Assembly: GCA_963756975.1 (NCBI GenBank)
Contig: CAVWPS010000002.1
Coordinates: 1,860,001 to 1,924,000 of the forward strand
Direction of reading: 5' to 3'
Length of the DNA: 64,000 bases
From: CAVRQM01 sp963756975
Lineage (GTDB): Bacteria > Pseudomonadota > Alphaproteobacteria > Acetobacterales > Acetobacteraceae
Made by a program: the position numbers and the translations under genes. Of this stretch, positions 29,798-41,061 are shown in pieces. The notes beneath the pieces are model-generated. The model did no database searches. It was given only the letters and a program-made list of their open reading frames with translations, and had not been told where the DNA came from. Numbering within the stretch: the first letter of the stretch is position 1; each line of letters opens with the position of its first letter.

Positions 29798-30952
29798 ATG
29801 CGGTTCGTCACGGTCCTGTTGAATGTCGTGCGGCGAGCTGCGCTGGCGGTCGCGCTGCTTGCAGTCGCGCCCGCCTTTGCCGACGATCGGATGGCCGGCG
29901 TGCGCGTCGGCAACGATTTCGACGCACCCATGGCGTTCCGGTACGAGGATCGCCCGCTCGGCGGCCCGGTGATCTGGGCGGTGGGCAGGATCATGGAAAA
30001 TTCGGCAGCGACGTTCGCGGGCTTTCTCGCGTCCCATCCCGCCGAGGTGCGGCCGGGCGTGCTGGTCGCGTTCCATTCGCCGGGCGGGGATCCGGACCAG
30101 GGTATGGCAATGGGCCGGATGATCCGCGCCCATGGGCTGTGGACCACGATCGCGCAGCGGGTGGTCGGAGGCGAACTTCCGGGCGTATCCGAAAGCGGCC
30201 TTTGCGCGAGCGCCTGTTCGCTTGCGTTCCTCGGCGGCGTCGATCGCAGTGTGCCGGACGGGTCCCAATATGGCGTGCACGACGCGAGCCACGACACGCC
30301 GGCGGCCGACGATTTCGCGCAGGGCCAGTTGGTCGCCGCCCAGGAGGCGTCGTACATCACGTCGATGGGGGCCGCCGCCGGGCTCACGGAGCTTAAGAAC
30401 CACTACGACAGCAGCAAGGGCGGTTTGCTGCTGATGACGCCGGAGCAGATGGCGGCTTACCGCGTCACGACGCCAGAGGTCGAGACGACCTGGGCCGTCG
30501 AGCAGATCGCGGACACGTTCTGGCTGAACGGCTCGTCGACGACCCGGCTGCCGGGACAGTTGAATCAGTTCCGGTTTCAATGCGTGCGGGATCCGACGCC
30601 GAGGCTAGTAATAGCGGTTGACTACGTGCCGGCCGATCGACGCGACGGCATCGCGCAGACGCCGGCGACCTTCGCGGCCGCTGTAACGGGCTTTCGGTTG
30701 TTCGCTCCGCGCCAGGAGCCGTTGGAACTCGCGCCCGCCGACGTGCTCGGGACCACGCAGGCGTACGGGGTCGCCCACGTCGCCGCGTTCTTTCGCGGCA
30801 CGGCACGCCTGCTGACGTATTTGACCGAGGCGAGCCGGGTCCGGGTCGAGCTCCTCGTTCCGCACCAATATGTCGCGCCGGCGGACGCGTTCGACGTCGA
30901 CCTCGCCAGCGGTCGGGACCGCATTGATCGTTTCGTCGCGAGCTGCCGTTGA
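29798..30952 (+). CDS. Exported ClpP/crotonase-fold protein (COG3904-like)
   Basis: The ~384-residue product starts with a signal peptide (basic start, hydrophobic AALAVALLAVAPAFA, cleavage after residue 28). The next part has AFHSPGGDPDQGMAMGRMIR (~91-110), then LCASACSLAFLGGVDR (~135-150) and YGVHDASH (~158-165). This order matches the periplasmic ClpP-like proteins of COG3904, where the small-residue loop before CSLAF would hold the nucleophile. Peptidase activity is not shown for the family as far as I know. A C-terminal region beyond 250 is unrecognised. It is divergent from maeB across 142 bp. ATG 29798 is supported by a GAAGGGG site. Confidence 0.7.
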   Translation: MRFVTVLLNVVRRAALAVALLAVAPAFADDRMAGVRVGNDFDAPMAFRYEDRPLGGPVIWAVGRIMENSAATFAGFLASHPAEVRPGVLVAFHSPGGDPDQGMAMGRMIRAHGLWTTIAQRVVGGELPGVSESGLCASACSLAFLGGVDRSVPDGSQYGVHDASHDTPAADDFAQGQLVAAQEASYITSMGAAAGLTELKNHYDSSKGGLLLMTPEQMAAYRVTTPEVETTWAVEQIADTFWLNGSSTTRLPGQLNQFRFQCVRDPTPRLVIAVDYVPADRRDGIAQTPATFAAAVTGFRLFAPRQEPLELAPADVLGTTQAYGVAHVAAFFRGTARLLTYLTEASRVRVELLVPHQYVAPADAFDVDLASGRDRIDRFVASCR

Positions 30953-31003
30953 GGTCGCGAACTGATCGATGAAAGGTTAACGAACTAAGGTCATTTCATG
31001 GCG

Positions 31004-31031
31004 CAACACACACTTACAAACGCGTGTGTTG
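31004..31031. repeat. Perfect 8-bp inverted repeat upstream of the Gly/Tyr-rich gene
   Basis: CAACACAC at 31004-31011 and GTGTGTTG at 31024-31031 are exact reverse complements separated by 12 bases. No T-run follows, so a terminator of the preceding gene is less likely than an operator or mRNA hairpin about 90 bp before the small exported-protein gene. The surrounding 100 bp is relatively A+T-rich. Confidence 0.5.
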
Positions 31032-31119
31032 AAGCGTCGCGCGCGGTGGCCCAAATTCAGTCCAGACGATGCGGTCCGGTCTCCCGGCGCCCGCTTCGAT
31101 TGAGATGGAGCTTCGTGCG

Positions 31120-31434
31120 ATGCGTCGCATTATACCTTTGATGGTCGCGGCAGCCCTTGCGGTTCCGCTCCTGACGCCGGCACCGGCCCAGGCTTGGTGG
31201 CGCGGTGGATATGGCGGCGGCTACGGCGGTTTCGGTCATGGCTATTACGGTCACGGCTATGGCGGCTACGGCTACCGTGGCTACGGCGTCGGTGCGGGCA
31301 TCGCCGGCTTCGCGCTGGGCACGGTTCTCGGTGCCGGTCTGGCCGCGCCGTATTACGCCCCGCCGCCGGTGTACTACGCGCCGCCGCCGGTCTATTACGC
31401 GCCCCCTCCCGGCTACTACTACCGCCCTTACTGA
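31120..31434 (+). CDS. Small exported Gly/Tyr-rich protein with PPPVYYA repeats
   Basis: The 104-residue product begins with a signal peptide (MRRIIPLMVAAALAVPLLT..., cleavage after APAQA, residue ~25). The mature part is a Gly/Tyr-rich stretch (WWRGGYGGGYGGFGHGYYGH), a short hydrophobic Gly/Ala segment (GIAGFALGTVLGAGLAA) that could insert in or associate with membrane, and three YYAPPP-type repeats ending in YYYRPY. It resembles small glycine-rich envelope proteins common in alphaproteobacteria; no function is known. ATG 31120 is chosen because a TGGAG site precedes it at the right distance. Its stop overlaps the convergent rhaK stop. Confidence 0.72.
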   Translation: MRRIIPLMVAAALAVPLLTPAPAQAWWRGGYGGGYGGFGHGYYGHGYGGYGYRGYGVGAGIAGFALGTVLGAGLAAPYYAPPPVYYAPPPVYYAPPPGYYYRPY

Positions 31435-32802
31435 GGTTCGAGCGCCTGCCGCCAGCGTTGGCGGTGGGCGTCCAGACCGTCCGGCGTGATGGCCGCGACC
31501 GTGCGCAACGGTTGCGGCCTTATCGCGTCCGGGTCCGCCAGCCACCTTCCGGCCAATGCCGCGCCCGCCCGTTCGGCCGGGATCATCACGCGGCTACGCG
31601 GCCGTAGCGCCTGCAGCAGTCCCGGGAATATCGCGCTCGCGCCGAGCGGCCCGTCCACGACGACCGTTCCCGACGACCCGAGCAGATCGAGTGCCACGTC
31701 GGCGACCAAGGCCACATACAGCGACGCGAGGGCTGCGCGTCCGCCCGGCGTCAGATGACCGGCATCCACGACGGAGCCCCGCGCGGCGGGGAACGGGCCG
31801 CCGGGCGCGAACCGTGGCAGCGCCATCGCGCCCGATCGCAGCACCTCCGCAAGTCCAGCGAGGATCCGGGGCCGGCGCGTCCGGCCCGGCGATCAGGGCA
31901 TACTCGCGCCCGCCCATGAATTTGGCGGTGGCCGTCGGCTCGCCGAACGCGTCGACGTTGGCCAGCATGTCCCTGGCTTCGATCAGCCGCGTCAGGTCCA
32001 CGCCGCGCGCCAGAATCACGCACCACGTCCCGCTGCTGAGCACGGCGAGCGTCTTGTCGTCGGGCCGCGCGACGCGGTGGCAGAGATAGCTCGCATTGCT
32101 GTCATGGATGCCGCACAGCACGCGGGTGGCCGGTGGCAATCCGGTGCGGGCGGCCAGCGCCGGGCGGATCGGGCCCAAACTGTCGCCGCAGTCGCGCAGC
32201 GGGCCGAACAGCGTGTCCCAGCCTTGCCGCACCGCGAGGTCGGTCCACCGCCGCTCCATCGGCCGCCAGAGGTCGCTGTGGCAGGCGAGCGTGGTGAGAT
32301 TGTCGGCGACGACGCCGGACAGCCGCCACGCCCAGTATTGCGCGTACGGCACCGCCGTCGCGACCCGCGCCCAGAGGTCCGGGTGACGCGTTTGCAGGTA
32401 GAAGAACTGCCGCCCGACGTTCAGCGCGGGCGGGATGTCGGGCGAGAACGTCGCCGAGAACGGGTCGCGGAGCGCCGCGTAGTCGTCCGCCACCACCGCC
32501 TGCCGCTCGTCCTCGTAGTCGGGGGCCGACACGACCTCGCCGGCCGCGTCGAGCAGGACGGCAGCCGCCCCATGGGCCACCGGGACGATGGTCCCGATCC
32601 GTTCCGGCTCCGGCAACTCCGCCAGCCGGTCGACGACCCAGGCCTCGATTCCGTGCACGTCGAGCTGATCGACCGGGTCGGCCTTGATCGCCGGCGACGG
32701 CCGCTCGCCCGCCCAGATCACCGCGCCGCCGATCAGATCGAGCAGGATCAGCTTGGCGTTGGTCTTGCCGACATCCAGCACGACGATCCGGTCAGGCTTC
32801 AT
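31428..32802 (-). CDS. rhaK: Rhamnulokinase-type FGGY carbohydrate kinase, one frameshift
   Basis: The FGGY kinase opens with VVLDVGKTNAKLILLD (ATP phosphate-binding) and has VLCGIHDSNASYLCH and LAVLSSGTWCVIL in the second half. The position beside rhaD and rhaI indicates L-rhamnulose as substrate. A GGGG run at 31868-31871 shifts the frame. With one base removed the C-terminal part reads ILAGLAEVLRSGAMALPRF and ends at 31428. The gene is divergent from rhaD-rhaI, and its stop overlaps that of the small Tyr-rich gene. Confidence 0.86.
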
Positions 32803-32839
32803 TTTGGCACTCCCCTGCGCCCATTCACGCGGGGGACGT

Positions 32840-32865
32840 ACCGGCCTGTCAATCTGGCGGCCGGT
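32840..32865. promoter_or_regulatory. Inverted repeat in the rhaK / rhaD divergent promoter
   Basis: ACCGGCC at 32840-32846 and GGCCGGT at 32859-32865 are exact reverse complements with 12 bases between. They lie in the only 105-bp gap between the divergent rha genes, so a rhamnose-responsive operator is plausible. G+C-rich arms make chance occurrence possible. Confidence 0.35.
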
Positions 32866-32907
32866 CGTCCGGACGGGTAACGTTCGCGCACCAAGGGGAG
32901 ACGACCA

Positions 32908-34994
<2,087 letters not shown>

Positions 34995-34998
<4 letters not shown>

Positions 34999-36287
34999 GC
35001 GCGCATGTGGACCTGGTCGCCGATACCGGCTTCATCGCCGAGCAAAACCGGCCGCTCGCCGCCGATCTCGCCGCCGACTACGACGCGCTGGCGAACCGGC
35101 TGGCCCGGCGCGGCATCGCGATCGAGGCGGTGACGGCCGCGGTGGCCGCGTTCGGCGTCGCGATTCCGTCATGGGGCGTGGGAACGGGCGGCACGCGGTT
35201 CGCGCGATTCCCCGGCACGGGCGAGCCGCGCGACGTGTTCGACAAGCTGGCCGATTGCGGCGTCGTGCAGGCGCTGACGCGCGCCACACCCACCGTCTCG
35301 CTGCACTTTCCGTGGGACGAGGTGTCCGACATGGCGGCGGTGCGCGAGGCCGGGACGCGCGCGGGTCTCGGCTTCGATGCCGTCAACTCCAACACGTTCC
35401 AGGACTCGCCCGGTCAGGCGCTGAGCTACAAGTTCGGCAGCCTGTCGCACACCGACGACGCCGTGCGGGCGCAGGCGGTGGCGCACAACGTCCATTGCGC
35501 CGAATTGGGTGCCGCCCTCGGCTCGACCGCGCTGACGGTGTGGATCGGCGACGGTGCCAATTTCCCCGGCCAGCAGCACACGCGCCGCGCGTTCGACCGC
35601 TACATCGCGAGCATGGCGCAGGTCGTGTCGGCGCTGCCGGACGGGATGCGCGTGTTCCTCGAACACAAGATGTACGAGCCGGCGTTCTACGCGACCGTCA
35701 TCCAGGATTGGGGCAGCTCGCTGCTGGCGGCACAGGCGCTGGGCGATCGCGCGACGTGCCTCGTCGACCTCGGTCACCACGCGGCCAACGTCAACGTCGA
35801 GATGGTGGTCGCGCGCCTGATCGCGGCCGGCAAGCTCGCCGGGTTCCACTTCAACGACAGCCGCTACGGCGACGACGACCTCGACGCGGGCTCGGTCGAT
35901 CCGCACCGGCTGTTTCTGGTGTTCAACGAACTGGTCGACGCGGCCGACCTGATCGCGCCGGCCTACATGCTCGACCAATCGCACAACGTCACCGATCCGA
36001 TCGAAAGCCTGATGTCGAGTGCGATGGAGGTGCAGCGCGCCTACGCGCAGGCGCTGCTGGTCGACCGCGAAAAACTGGCGGGCTTCCAGCAGGCGAACGA
36101 CGCGCTGATGGCCAGCCACACGTTGCGGGCGGCGTACGCGACCGACGTGCTGCCGATCCTGGCCGTCGCGCGCAGCCGGCAGGGTGGGGCGATCGATCCG
36201 GTGGCGGCTTACCGCGCGAGCGGCTACAGATCACGGATCGCCGCGATCCGCCCGGCACGCGCGGCGGGCGGCGGCGGTATCGTCTGA
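34995..36287 (+). CDS. rhaI: L-rhamnose isomerase, RhaI type
   Basis: The 430-residue product is of the Pseudomonas/Rhizobium-type L-rhamnose isomerase family, a TIM-barrel related to xylose isomerase. Diagnostic segments include IPSWGVGTGGTRFARFPG, TVSLHFPWDE, AVNSNTFQD and VWIGDGANFPGQQ. Metal-site segments are FLEHKMYEPAFYATV, VDLGHHAANVN and FHFNDSRYGDDDLDAGS. It turns L-rhamnose to L-rhamnulose for RhaK. Start overlaps rhaD in an ATGA. No transporter, mutarotase or RhaR-type regulator is in the window. Confidence 0.94.
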
Positions 36288-36313
36288 GCCCGAACCCACC
36301 AGAACGGATCGAT

Positions 36314-39232
36314 ATGCGAGCGCCGACCCCCAAATACGCCACGGTCGACGGGACCGGGATCGGCGTCCGGCTGGCGCATCCGGCGATCGCGGTCACGCTG
36401 CTCGTGGTGGCGCTATCCGCTGGAATCTGGAACTTCTTCGCGGCCCACGGCACGACCGATGCGATGATGCGGTCCAATCTGGTGACACGCAGCGCCGCGC
36501 GGGTTCTGACCGACATGGTCGACATCGAGACCGGAGAGCGCGGTTTTCTCCTGTCCGGAATCGATGCCTACCTCGAGCCCTACAACACCGGCCTCCAGCG
36601 GTTGCCGCAGGACATCGCGCGCTTGCGCACGTCATCGCCCGGCATGGTCGATTCCGTGTCCGCCCTGATCGACGCCAAACTCGGCTTCGCGGCACAGGCG
36701 ATCGCCGGCCGCCGCGCGGGTGCCTCACCGATGCAGGCGCTCGGGGAAGGCGGCGACAAGAGCACGATGGACGCCGTTCGCGCGCGGCTCGCGCAGGTGG
36801 ACGCGGACGAAACGGCGCGGCGCGCGACGCTCGCGGAGCGCGAGCGGATCCGCAATCCGGCGCTGACCGTGATCGTCGCACTCGCCGGTATCCTGGCGTG
36901 CCTCTCGCTCGCCGCCCTCGCCTGGTTCCGGCGCCGGCGCGAGCGTGCGGCGACCGCACTGCTGAACGGGTTCGGCACCAACGCGCCGGTCGGGCTCGGC
37001 TTCATCGACGGCCGCGCCCGCGTCTGGCACTCCAACCTGAAGCTGGACGAGATCGCGGGTGCCCCGAACGATTCCCTCGTCGGCCAGTCCCTGACAACCG
37101 TCATGCCCGGCTTGGCGCACGCGCTGACGCCGCTGCTCCATGAGGTCACGACCACACGGACGCCGCGCACCAACGTTCAGGTGACCATCGACCATGCCGG
37201 CGACGCGGCCCGGCGCGGGTTCCTGGTCAGCCTGTTCCCGCTCGACACGCCCGAGCGCCCGGACGGCGAGGGGTTCGGGCTGATCCTGCAGGACGTGACC
37301 GAACTCAACGAGGTCGAGACCCGGATGCGCCGGAGCGAACTGCGCTTCCGGTCGCTGATCCAGGCCACCGCGACGATCGTGTGGGGCACCGACACGCGCG
37401 GCGTCTTCCTCGACGAGAGCGGCGAGTGGGAGGCGTTCACCGGCCAGTCTCGGCAGGCGAGCGCCGGCACCGGCTGGCTCGACGTGATCCACCCCGACGA
37501 CCGGGCGATGACGGCCGAGATCTGGCAGCGCGCGATCGACGGGCGCGGCATCTACGAGCTGGAACATCGCGTGCTGCGCGCCGACGGACAGTGGCGCTGG
37601 ATGGCGGTGCGCGGCGTGCCGGTGGTCGATGGCGGCGAGATCGGCGAATGGGTCGGCAGCCACGCCGACATCACCGCCCGGCGCGACGCGGAATCGGCAC
37701 TCGCCGCCGCCCGCGACGCGGCCGAGGACGCGAACCGGGCGAAAAGCCAGTTCATCGCCAACATGAGCCATGAGTTGCGGACGCCGCTGTCGGCGGTGAT
37801 CGGCTACTCCGAAATGCTCGAGGAGGAGGTCGAGGATTCGGGGCAGGCCCACCTGCTCGGCGATATCGGCAAGATCAAAGGCAACGCCCGCCACCTGCTG
37901 AGCCTGATCAACGACGTGCTCGATCTGTCCAAGATCGAGGCGAACCGGATGACGCTGTACGCCGAGACGTTCGACATCGCGGGCCTCGCGCACGACGTCG
38001 CCGCGACGGTGGCCGCGCTGATGCGGACCAAGAACAATGAGCTGGTGATCGACGTGCCCGCCGACCTCGGCGAGATGCGCTCCGATCAGACCAAGCTGCG
38101 TCAGTGCTTGTTCAACCTGCTGAGCAACGCGGCCAAGTTCACCGAGAACGGAACGGTGACGCTGGCGGTCCGCCGCGAAGGTCCGAATGTCCTGCTGAGC
38201 GTCGCCGACACCGGAATCGGCATGACGGCGGAGCAACTGGCCAAGCTGTTCCAGCGGTTCACCCAGGCCGACGCGTCGACCACGCGAAAGTTCGGCGGCA
38301 CCGGCCTCGGGCTCGCGATCACGCGGGCGCTCAGCAAGCTGCTCGGCGGCGACGTGACGGTGGCGAGCGAGGCCGGGCATGGGTCGGCGTTCACCATCAC
38401 GGTGCCTGCGGTCATGGCCGACGCGACGCAATCCAACCTCGACGCGGAGATGGCGCTCGTCGCCTCGCACGACGGCGACCGGTCGGTGCTGATCATCGAC
38501 GACGATCCGGCGCAGCGCGATCTGCTGACGCGCTTTCTGCGGCGTGAGGGGTTCGAGGCGCATGTCGCCGCCGACGGCCAGTCCGGCCTGCAAATGGCCC
38601 GCGCGGTGCGCCCGCGCGCGATCCTGCTGGATGTCATGATGCCCGGCATGGACGGGTGGGCCGTCTTGACCCAGCTCAAGGCGGACCCGGATCTGGCGGC
38701 GATCCCGGTGGTGATGGTGAGCTTCGTCGACGATCAGGCGCTCGGCCTATCGCTCGGGGCCGCCGAGTGGGTCCCGAAACCGATCGAGTGGGACGGGCTG
38801 CGCCGGGTGATGGACCGGTTCCGCGAGGATGACGGGGAGGCCCTGATCGTCGACGACGACCCGGAGCACCGCACGCGGTTGCGGACGACGCTGGAGCGGA
38901 ACGGCTGGTCGGTGGCGGAGGCGGAAAACGGGCGCGCGGCGCTGGACATCGTGGCGCACCGGCCGCCGAGGGTCATCCTGCTCGACCTGACCATGCCGGT
39001 GATGGACGGCTTTTCGTTCCTGCACGAGCTCCGCCGTCGTCCGGGTTGCGAGTCGATCCCGGTCGTGGTTCTGACCGCGCGCGATTTGTCGGCGGCGGAC
39101 AAGGAACAACTCGAGGGCGTCGACCGCGTGCTGAGCAAGGGCGAGACGAGTTTGCGTGAACTTGCCGGCCAGTTACGGGTTCTGGCTCCGCTCACGGAGT
39201 CGCCCGGCCCCGACCAGCGACAGGAGGACTGA
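36314..39232 (+). CDS. Hybrid sensor histidine kinase: CHASE3, PAS, HisKA/HATPase, two receivers
   Basis: This ~972-residue membrane kinase has a first helix near residues 22-45 and a CHASE3-like periplasmic region with DIETGERGFLLSGIDAYLEP. A second helix follows near 180-203. Two PAS-type regions come next (about 215-335 and 340-455). HANMSHELRTPLSAVIGY-type H-box gives His486, and the ATP-binding part has NLLSNAAKF, DTGIGM and GGTGLGLAI. Two receiver domains follow, with likely phospho-Asp at 773 (ILLDVMMPGMDG) and 891 (ILLDLTMPVMDG). All key residues are present, so it looks active. A one-domain receiver follows after one base. The signal sensed is unknown. Confidence 0.92.
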   Translation: MRAPTPKYATVDGTGIGVRLAHPAIAVTLLVVALSAGIWNFFAAHGTTDAMMRSNLVTRSAARVLTDMVDIETGERGFLLSGIDAYLEPYNTGLQRLPQDIARLRTSSPGMVDSVSALIDAKLGFAAQAIAGRRAGASPMQALGEGGDKSTMDAVRARLAQVDADETARRATLAERERIRNPALTVIVALAGILACLSLAALAWFRRRRERAATALLNGFGTNAPVGLGFIDGRARVWHSNLKLDEIAGAPNDSLVGQSLTTVMPGLAHALTPLLHEVTTTRTPRTNVQVTIDHAGDAARRGFLVSLFPLDTPERPDGEGFGLILQDVTELNEVETRMRRSELRFRSLIQATATIVWGTDTRGVFLDESGEWEAFTGQSRQASAGTGWLDVIHPDDRAMTAEIWQRAIDGRGIYELEHRVLRADGQWRWMAVRGVPVVDGGEIGEWVGSHADITARRDAESALAAARDAAEDANRAKSQFIANMSHELRTPLSAVIGYSEMLEEEVEDSGQAHLLGDIGKIKGNARHLLSLINDVLDLSKIEANRMTLYAETFDIAGLAHDVAATVAALMRTKNNELVIDVPADLGEMRSDQTKLRQCLFNLLSNAAKFTENGTVTLAVRREGPNVLLSVADTGIGMTAEQLAKLFQRFTQADASTTRKFGGTGLGLAITRALSKLLGGDVTVASEAGHGSAFTITVPAVMADATQSNLDAEMALVASHDGDRSVLIIDDDPAQRDLLTRFLRREGFEAHVAADGQSGLQMARAVRPRAILLDVMMPGMDGWAVLTQLKADPDLAAIPVVMVSFVDDQALGLSLGAAEWVPKPIEWDGLRRVMDRFREDDGEALIVDDDPEHRTRLRTTLERNGWSVAEAENGRAALDIVAHRPPRVILLDLTMPVMDGFSFLHELRRRPGCESIPVVVLTARDLSAADKEQLEGVDRVLSKGETSLRELAGQLRVLAPLTESPGPDQRQED

Positions 39233-39233
39233 G

Positions 39234-39620
39234 ATGCGCGTTTTGCTGGTCGAGGATCACGAGGAGATTTGGGATTTCCTGTCCCGGCGGCTGCGGCGCC
39301 GCGGCCACGAGGTCTCGGTCGCGACGGACGGCCAGCAGGGCGTCGACAAGGCGAAGTCCGAGCTGCCCGAGATCGTCTTGATGGACATGAACCTGCCGGT
39401 GATGGACGGCTGGACGGCGGCGCGCACCCTGAAAGCCGACGCGGTCACCGCGGCCATTCCGATCATCGCCCTGACCGCGCACGCGATGTCGGGCGACCGG
39501 GAAAAGGCGATCGCGGCCGGTTGCGACGACTACCACCCGAAGCCGGTCGATTTCGGCAAGCTGCTGGAGCAGATCGACGCCTTCGCGACCAAGCAGCCAT
39601 CGGCCGCCACAGGTTCGTGA
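39234..39620 (+). CDS. Single-domain response regulator receiver
   Basis: The 128-residue protein is a bare CheY-like receiver: acidic pocket LLVEDHEE, phospho-acceptor Asp51 in VLMDMNLPVMDGW, IIALTAHAM, and the invariant Lys in YHPKPVDF. There is no output domain. An AGGAGG ribosome site precedes ATG 39234. It begins right after the hybrid kinase stop, which suggests a phosphorelay pair in the style of DivK-like single receivers. Confidence 0.93.
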   Translation: MRVLLVEDHEEIWDFLSRRLRRRGHEVSVATDGQQGVDKAKSELPEIVLMDMNLPVMDGWTAARTLKADAVTAAIPIIALTAHAMSGDREKAIAAGCDDYHPKPVDFGKLLEQIDAFATKQPSAATGS

Positions 39621-39624
39621 ACGG

Positions 39625-39644
39625 ACCCGCGCGGACGCGCGGGT
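39625..39644. terminator. Hairpin after the receiver gene
   Basis: ACCCGCGC (39625-39632) pairs exactly with GCGCGGGT (39637-39644) around a GGAC loop, four bases after the receiver stop. There is no long T-run, so termination is plausible but not assured. Confidence 0.45.
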
Positions 39645-39702
39645 TACGCTGGCGGCACGGCACCCGGGCCTACCGGGGCCGGACATCATGGAGGAATATC
39701 CG

Positions 39703-40971
39703 ATGACGATCGCAACCCTTCGGTTCGCGTTGCTCGCCGGTGTCGTTTTGGCCACGGCCGGCACGACGGCCCGCGCGGCCGATAGCGCCTGGATCACCAC
39801 CTGGGCCGCGACCCCGGCACCGCGCTGGGCGGACGAGCTGCCCGCCCCGTTCGCGGTGCCCGAAACGCTCGAGAACCAGACCATCCGCCAGATCGCGCGC
39901 GTCAGCGTCGGCGGGTCGCAGGTCCGGATCATGCTGTCCAACGAGTTCGGCGCGCGGCCGATGACGATCGGGTCGGCGACGGTGGCCATCGCCGGCGACG
40001 GCGGCGCGGTCGACGCGGCCGGCATCAAGAAGCTCACCTGGGGCGGCCGCGATTCGGTCGTGATCCCGCCCGGTGCCCCGATCCTGAGCGACCCGGTCGA
40101 TCTGCCGGTCAAAGCGCTCGGCAGCGTCGCGGTCAGCATTTTCCTGCCGAAAAAGACCGCGATCACCTCGGTCCACTGGGACGGCGTGCAGACCGGCCTG
40201 ATTTCCGGCCCGGGCGACATGACCGGCGAGGCGCGGTTCAGCCCGGTGGCGACGACCAAATCGCGGCTGTTCCTGAGCCGGGTGATGACGACCGCCTCGC
40301 CGGCGTCGAAGGCGGTCGTGATGTTCGGCGATTCGATCACCGACGGCTTCTGCTCGACACCCGACACGAACAACCGCTGGCCGGACCACGTGGCGGAGCG
40401 GCTGCAGGCGGAAGGTCATCCGGACGTCGCCGTGGTCAACGAGGCATATTCGGGCGACCGGGTGCTGACCAACGGCATGGGCACGAATGCGCTGTCGCGG
40501 TTCGACATGTCCGTGCTCGGGCATCCGCGCGTGTCGACGGTGGTGATGATGATGGGCATCAACGACATCGGCTGGCCCGGCCCGGCATCGACCACACCGA
40601 CCGACCCGGAGCCGACGGCGGACGATATCATCGGCGGCTACAAGCAGGTGATCGACCGGGCGCACGTCCACGGCCTGCGGTTCGTCGGCGTCACGCTGAC
40701 CCCGTTCATCGACACGTTCAAGGGCACGCCGGGTGCGGGCTACTACACGCCGGCCAAGGAGAAGATCCGGCTGGCGGTGAACGACTGGATTCGAAGCAAC
40801 CACGACGCCGACGGCCTGATCGACTTCGACAAGGTGCTCGACGATCCCGCGAACACCGGCCACATCCGGCCCGAGTTCAACTGCGGCGACAACCTGCACC
40901 CGAACGACAAGGGCTATCAGGCGATGGCGAAGGCGGTCGATCTGGCGACATTGGTCGGCTCGACCCCGTAG
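39703..40971 (+). CDS. Secreted SGNH/GDSL hydrolase
   Basis: The ~422-residue product has a signal peptide (RFALLAGVVLATAGTTARA, cleavage about residue 25). An N-terminal beta domain leads to the SGNH hydrolase core: VVMFGDSITDGF (nucleophile Ser), NEAYSGDRVL (Gly block), MMMGINDIGW (Asn block) and NLHPNDKGYQAMAK (Asp-x-x-His). The order and catalytic set are complete. It is probably an esterase or deacetylase acting outside the inner membrane, possibly on polysaccharide; the substrate is unknown. A GGAGG site precedes ATG 39703. Confidence 0.9.
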   Translation: MTIATLRFALLAGVVLATAGTTARAADSAWITTWAATPAPRWADELPAPFAVPETLENQTIRQIARVSVGGSQVRIMLSNEFGARPMTIGSATVAIAGDGGAVDAAGIKKLTWGGRDSVVIPPGAPILSDPVDLPVKALGSVAVSIFLPKKTAITSVHWDGVQTGLISGPGDMTGEARFSPVATTKSRLFLSRVMTTASPASKAVVMFGDSITDGFCSTPDTNNRWPDHVAERLQAEGHPDVAVVNEAYSGDRVLTNGMGTNALSRFDMSVLGHPRVSTVVMMMGINDIGWPGPASTTPTDPEPTADDIIGGYKQVIDRAHVHGLRFVGVTLTPFIDTFKGTPGAGYYTPAKEKIRLAVNDWIRSNHDADGLIDFDKVLDDPANTGHIRPEFNCGDNLHPNDKGYQAMAKAVDLATLVGSTP

Positions 40972-41061
40972 CCTCGCGCAACGATCCCGGCCGCCCGTTG
41001 TGCGCGGTGATTCGGCGCGCAATGATCGGGCAAGCCCAACGCGGCCGGGAGGACTTTCAAG

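Noticed and set aside
32840..32865. Relating the two 12-base-spaced dyads (31004-31031 and 32840-32865) as one regulator's sites
   Set aside because: Their arms differ completely (CAACACAC versus ACCGGCC); equal spacing alone is likely coincidence.
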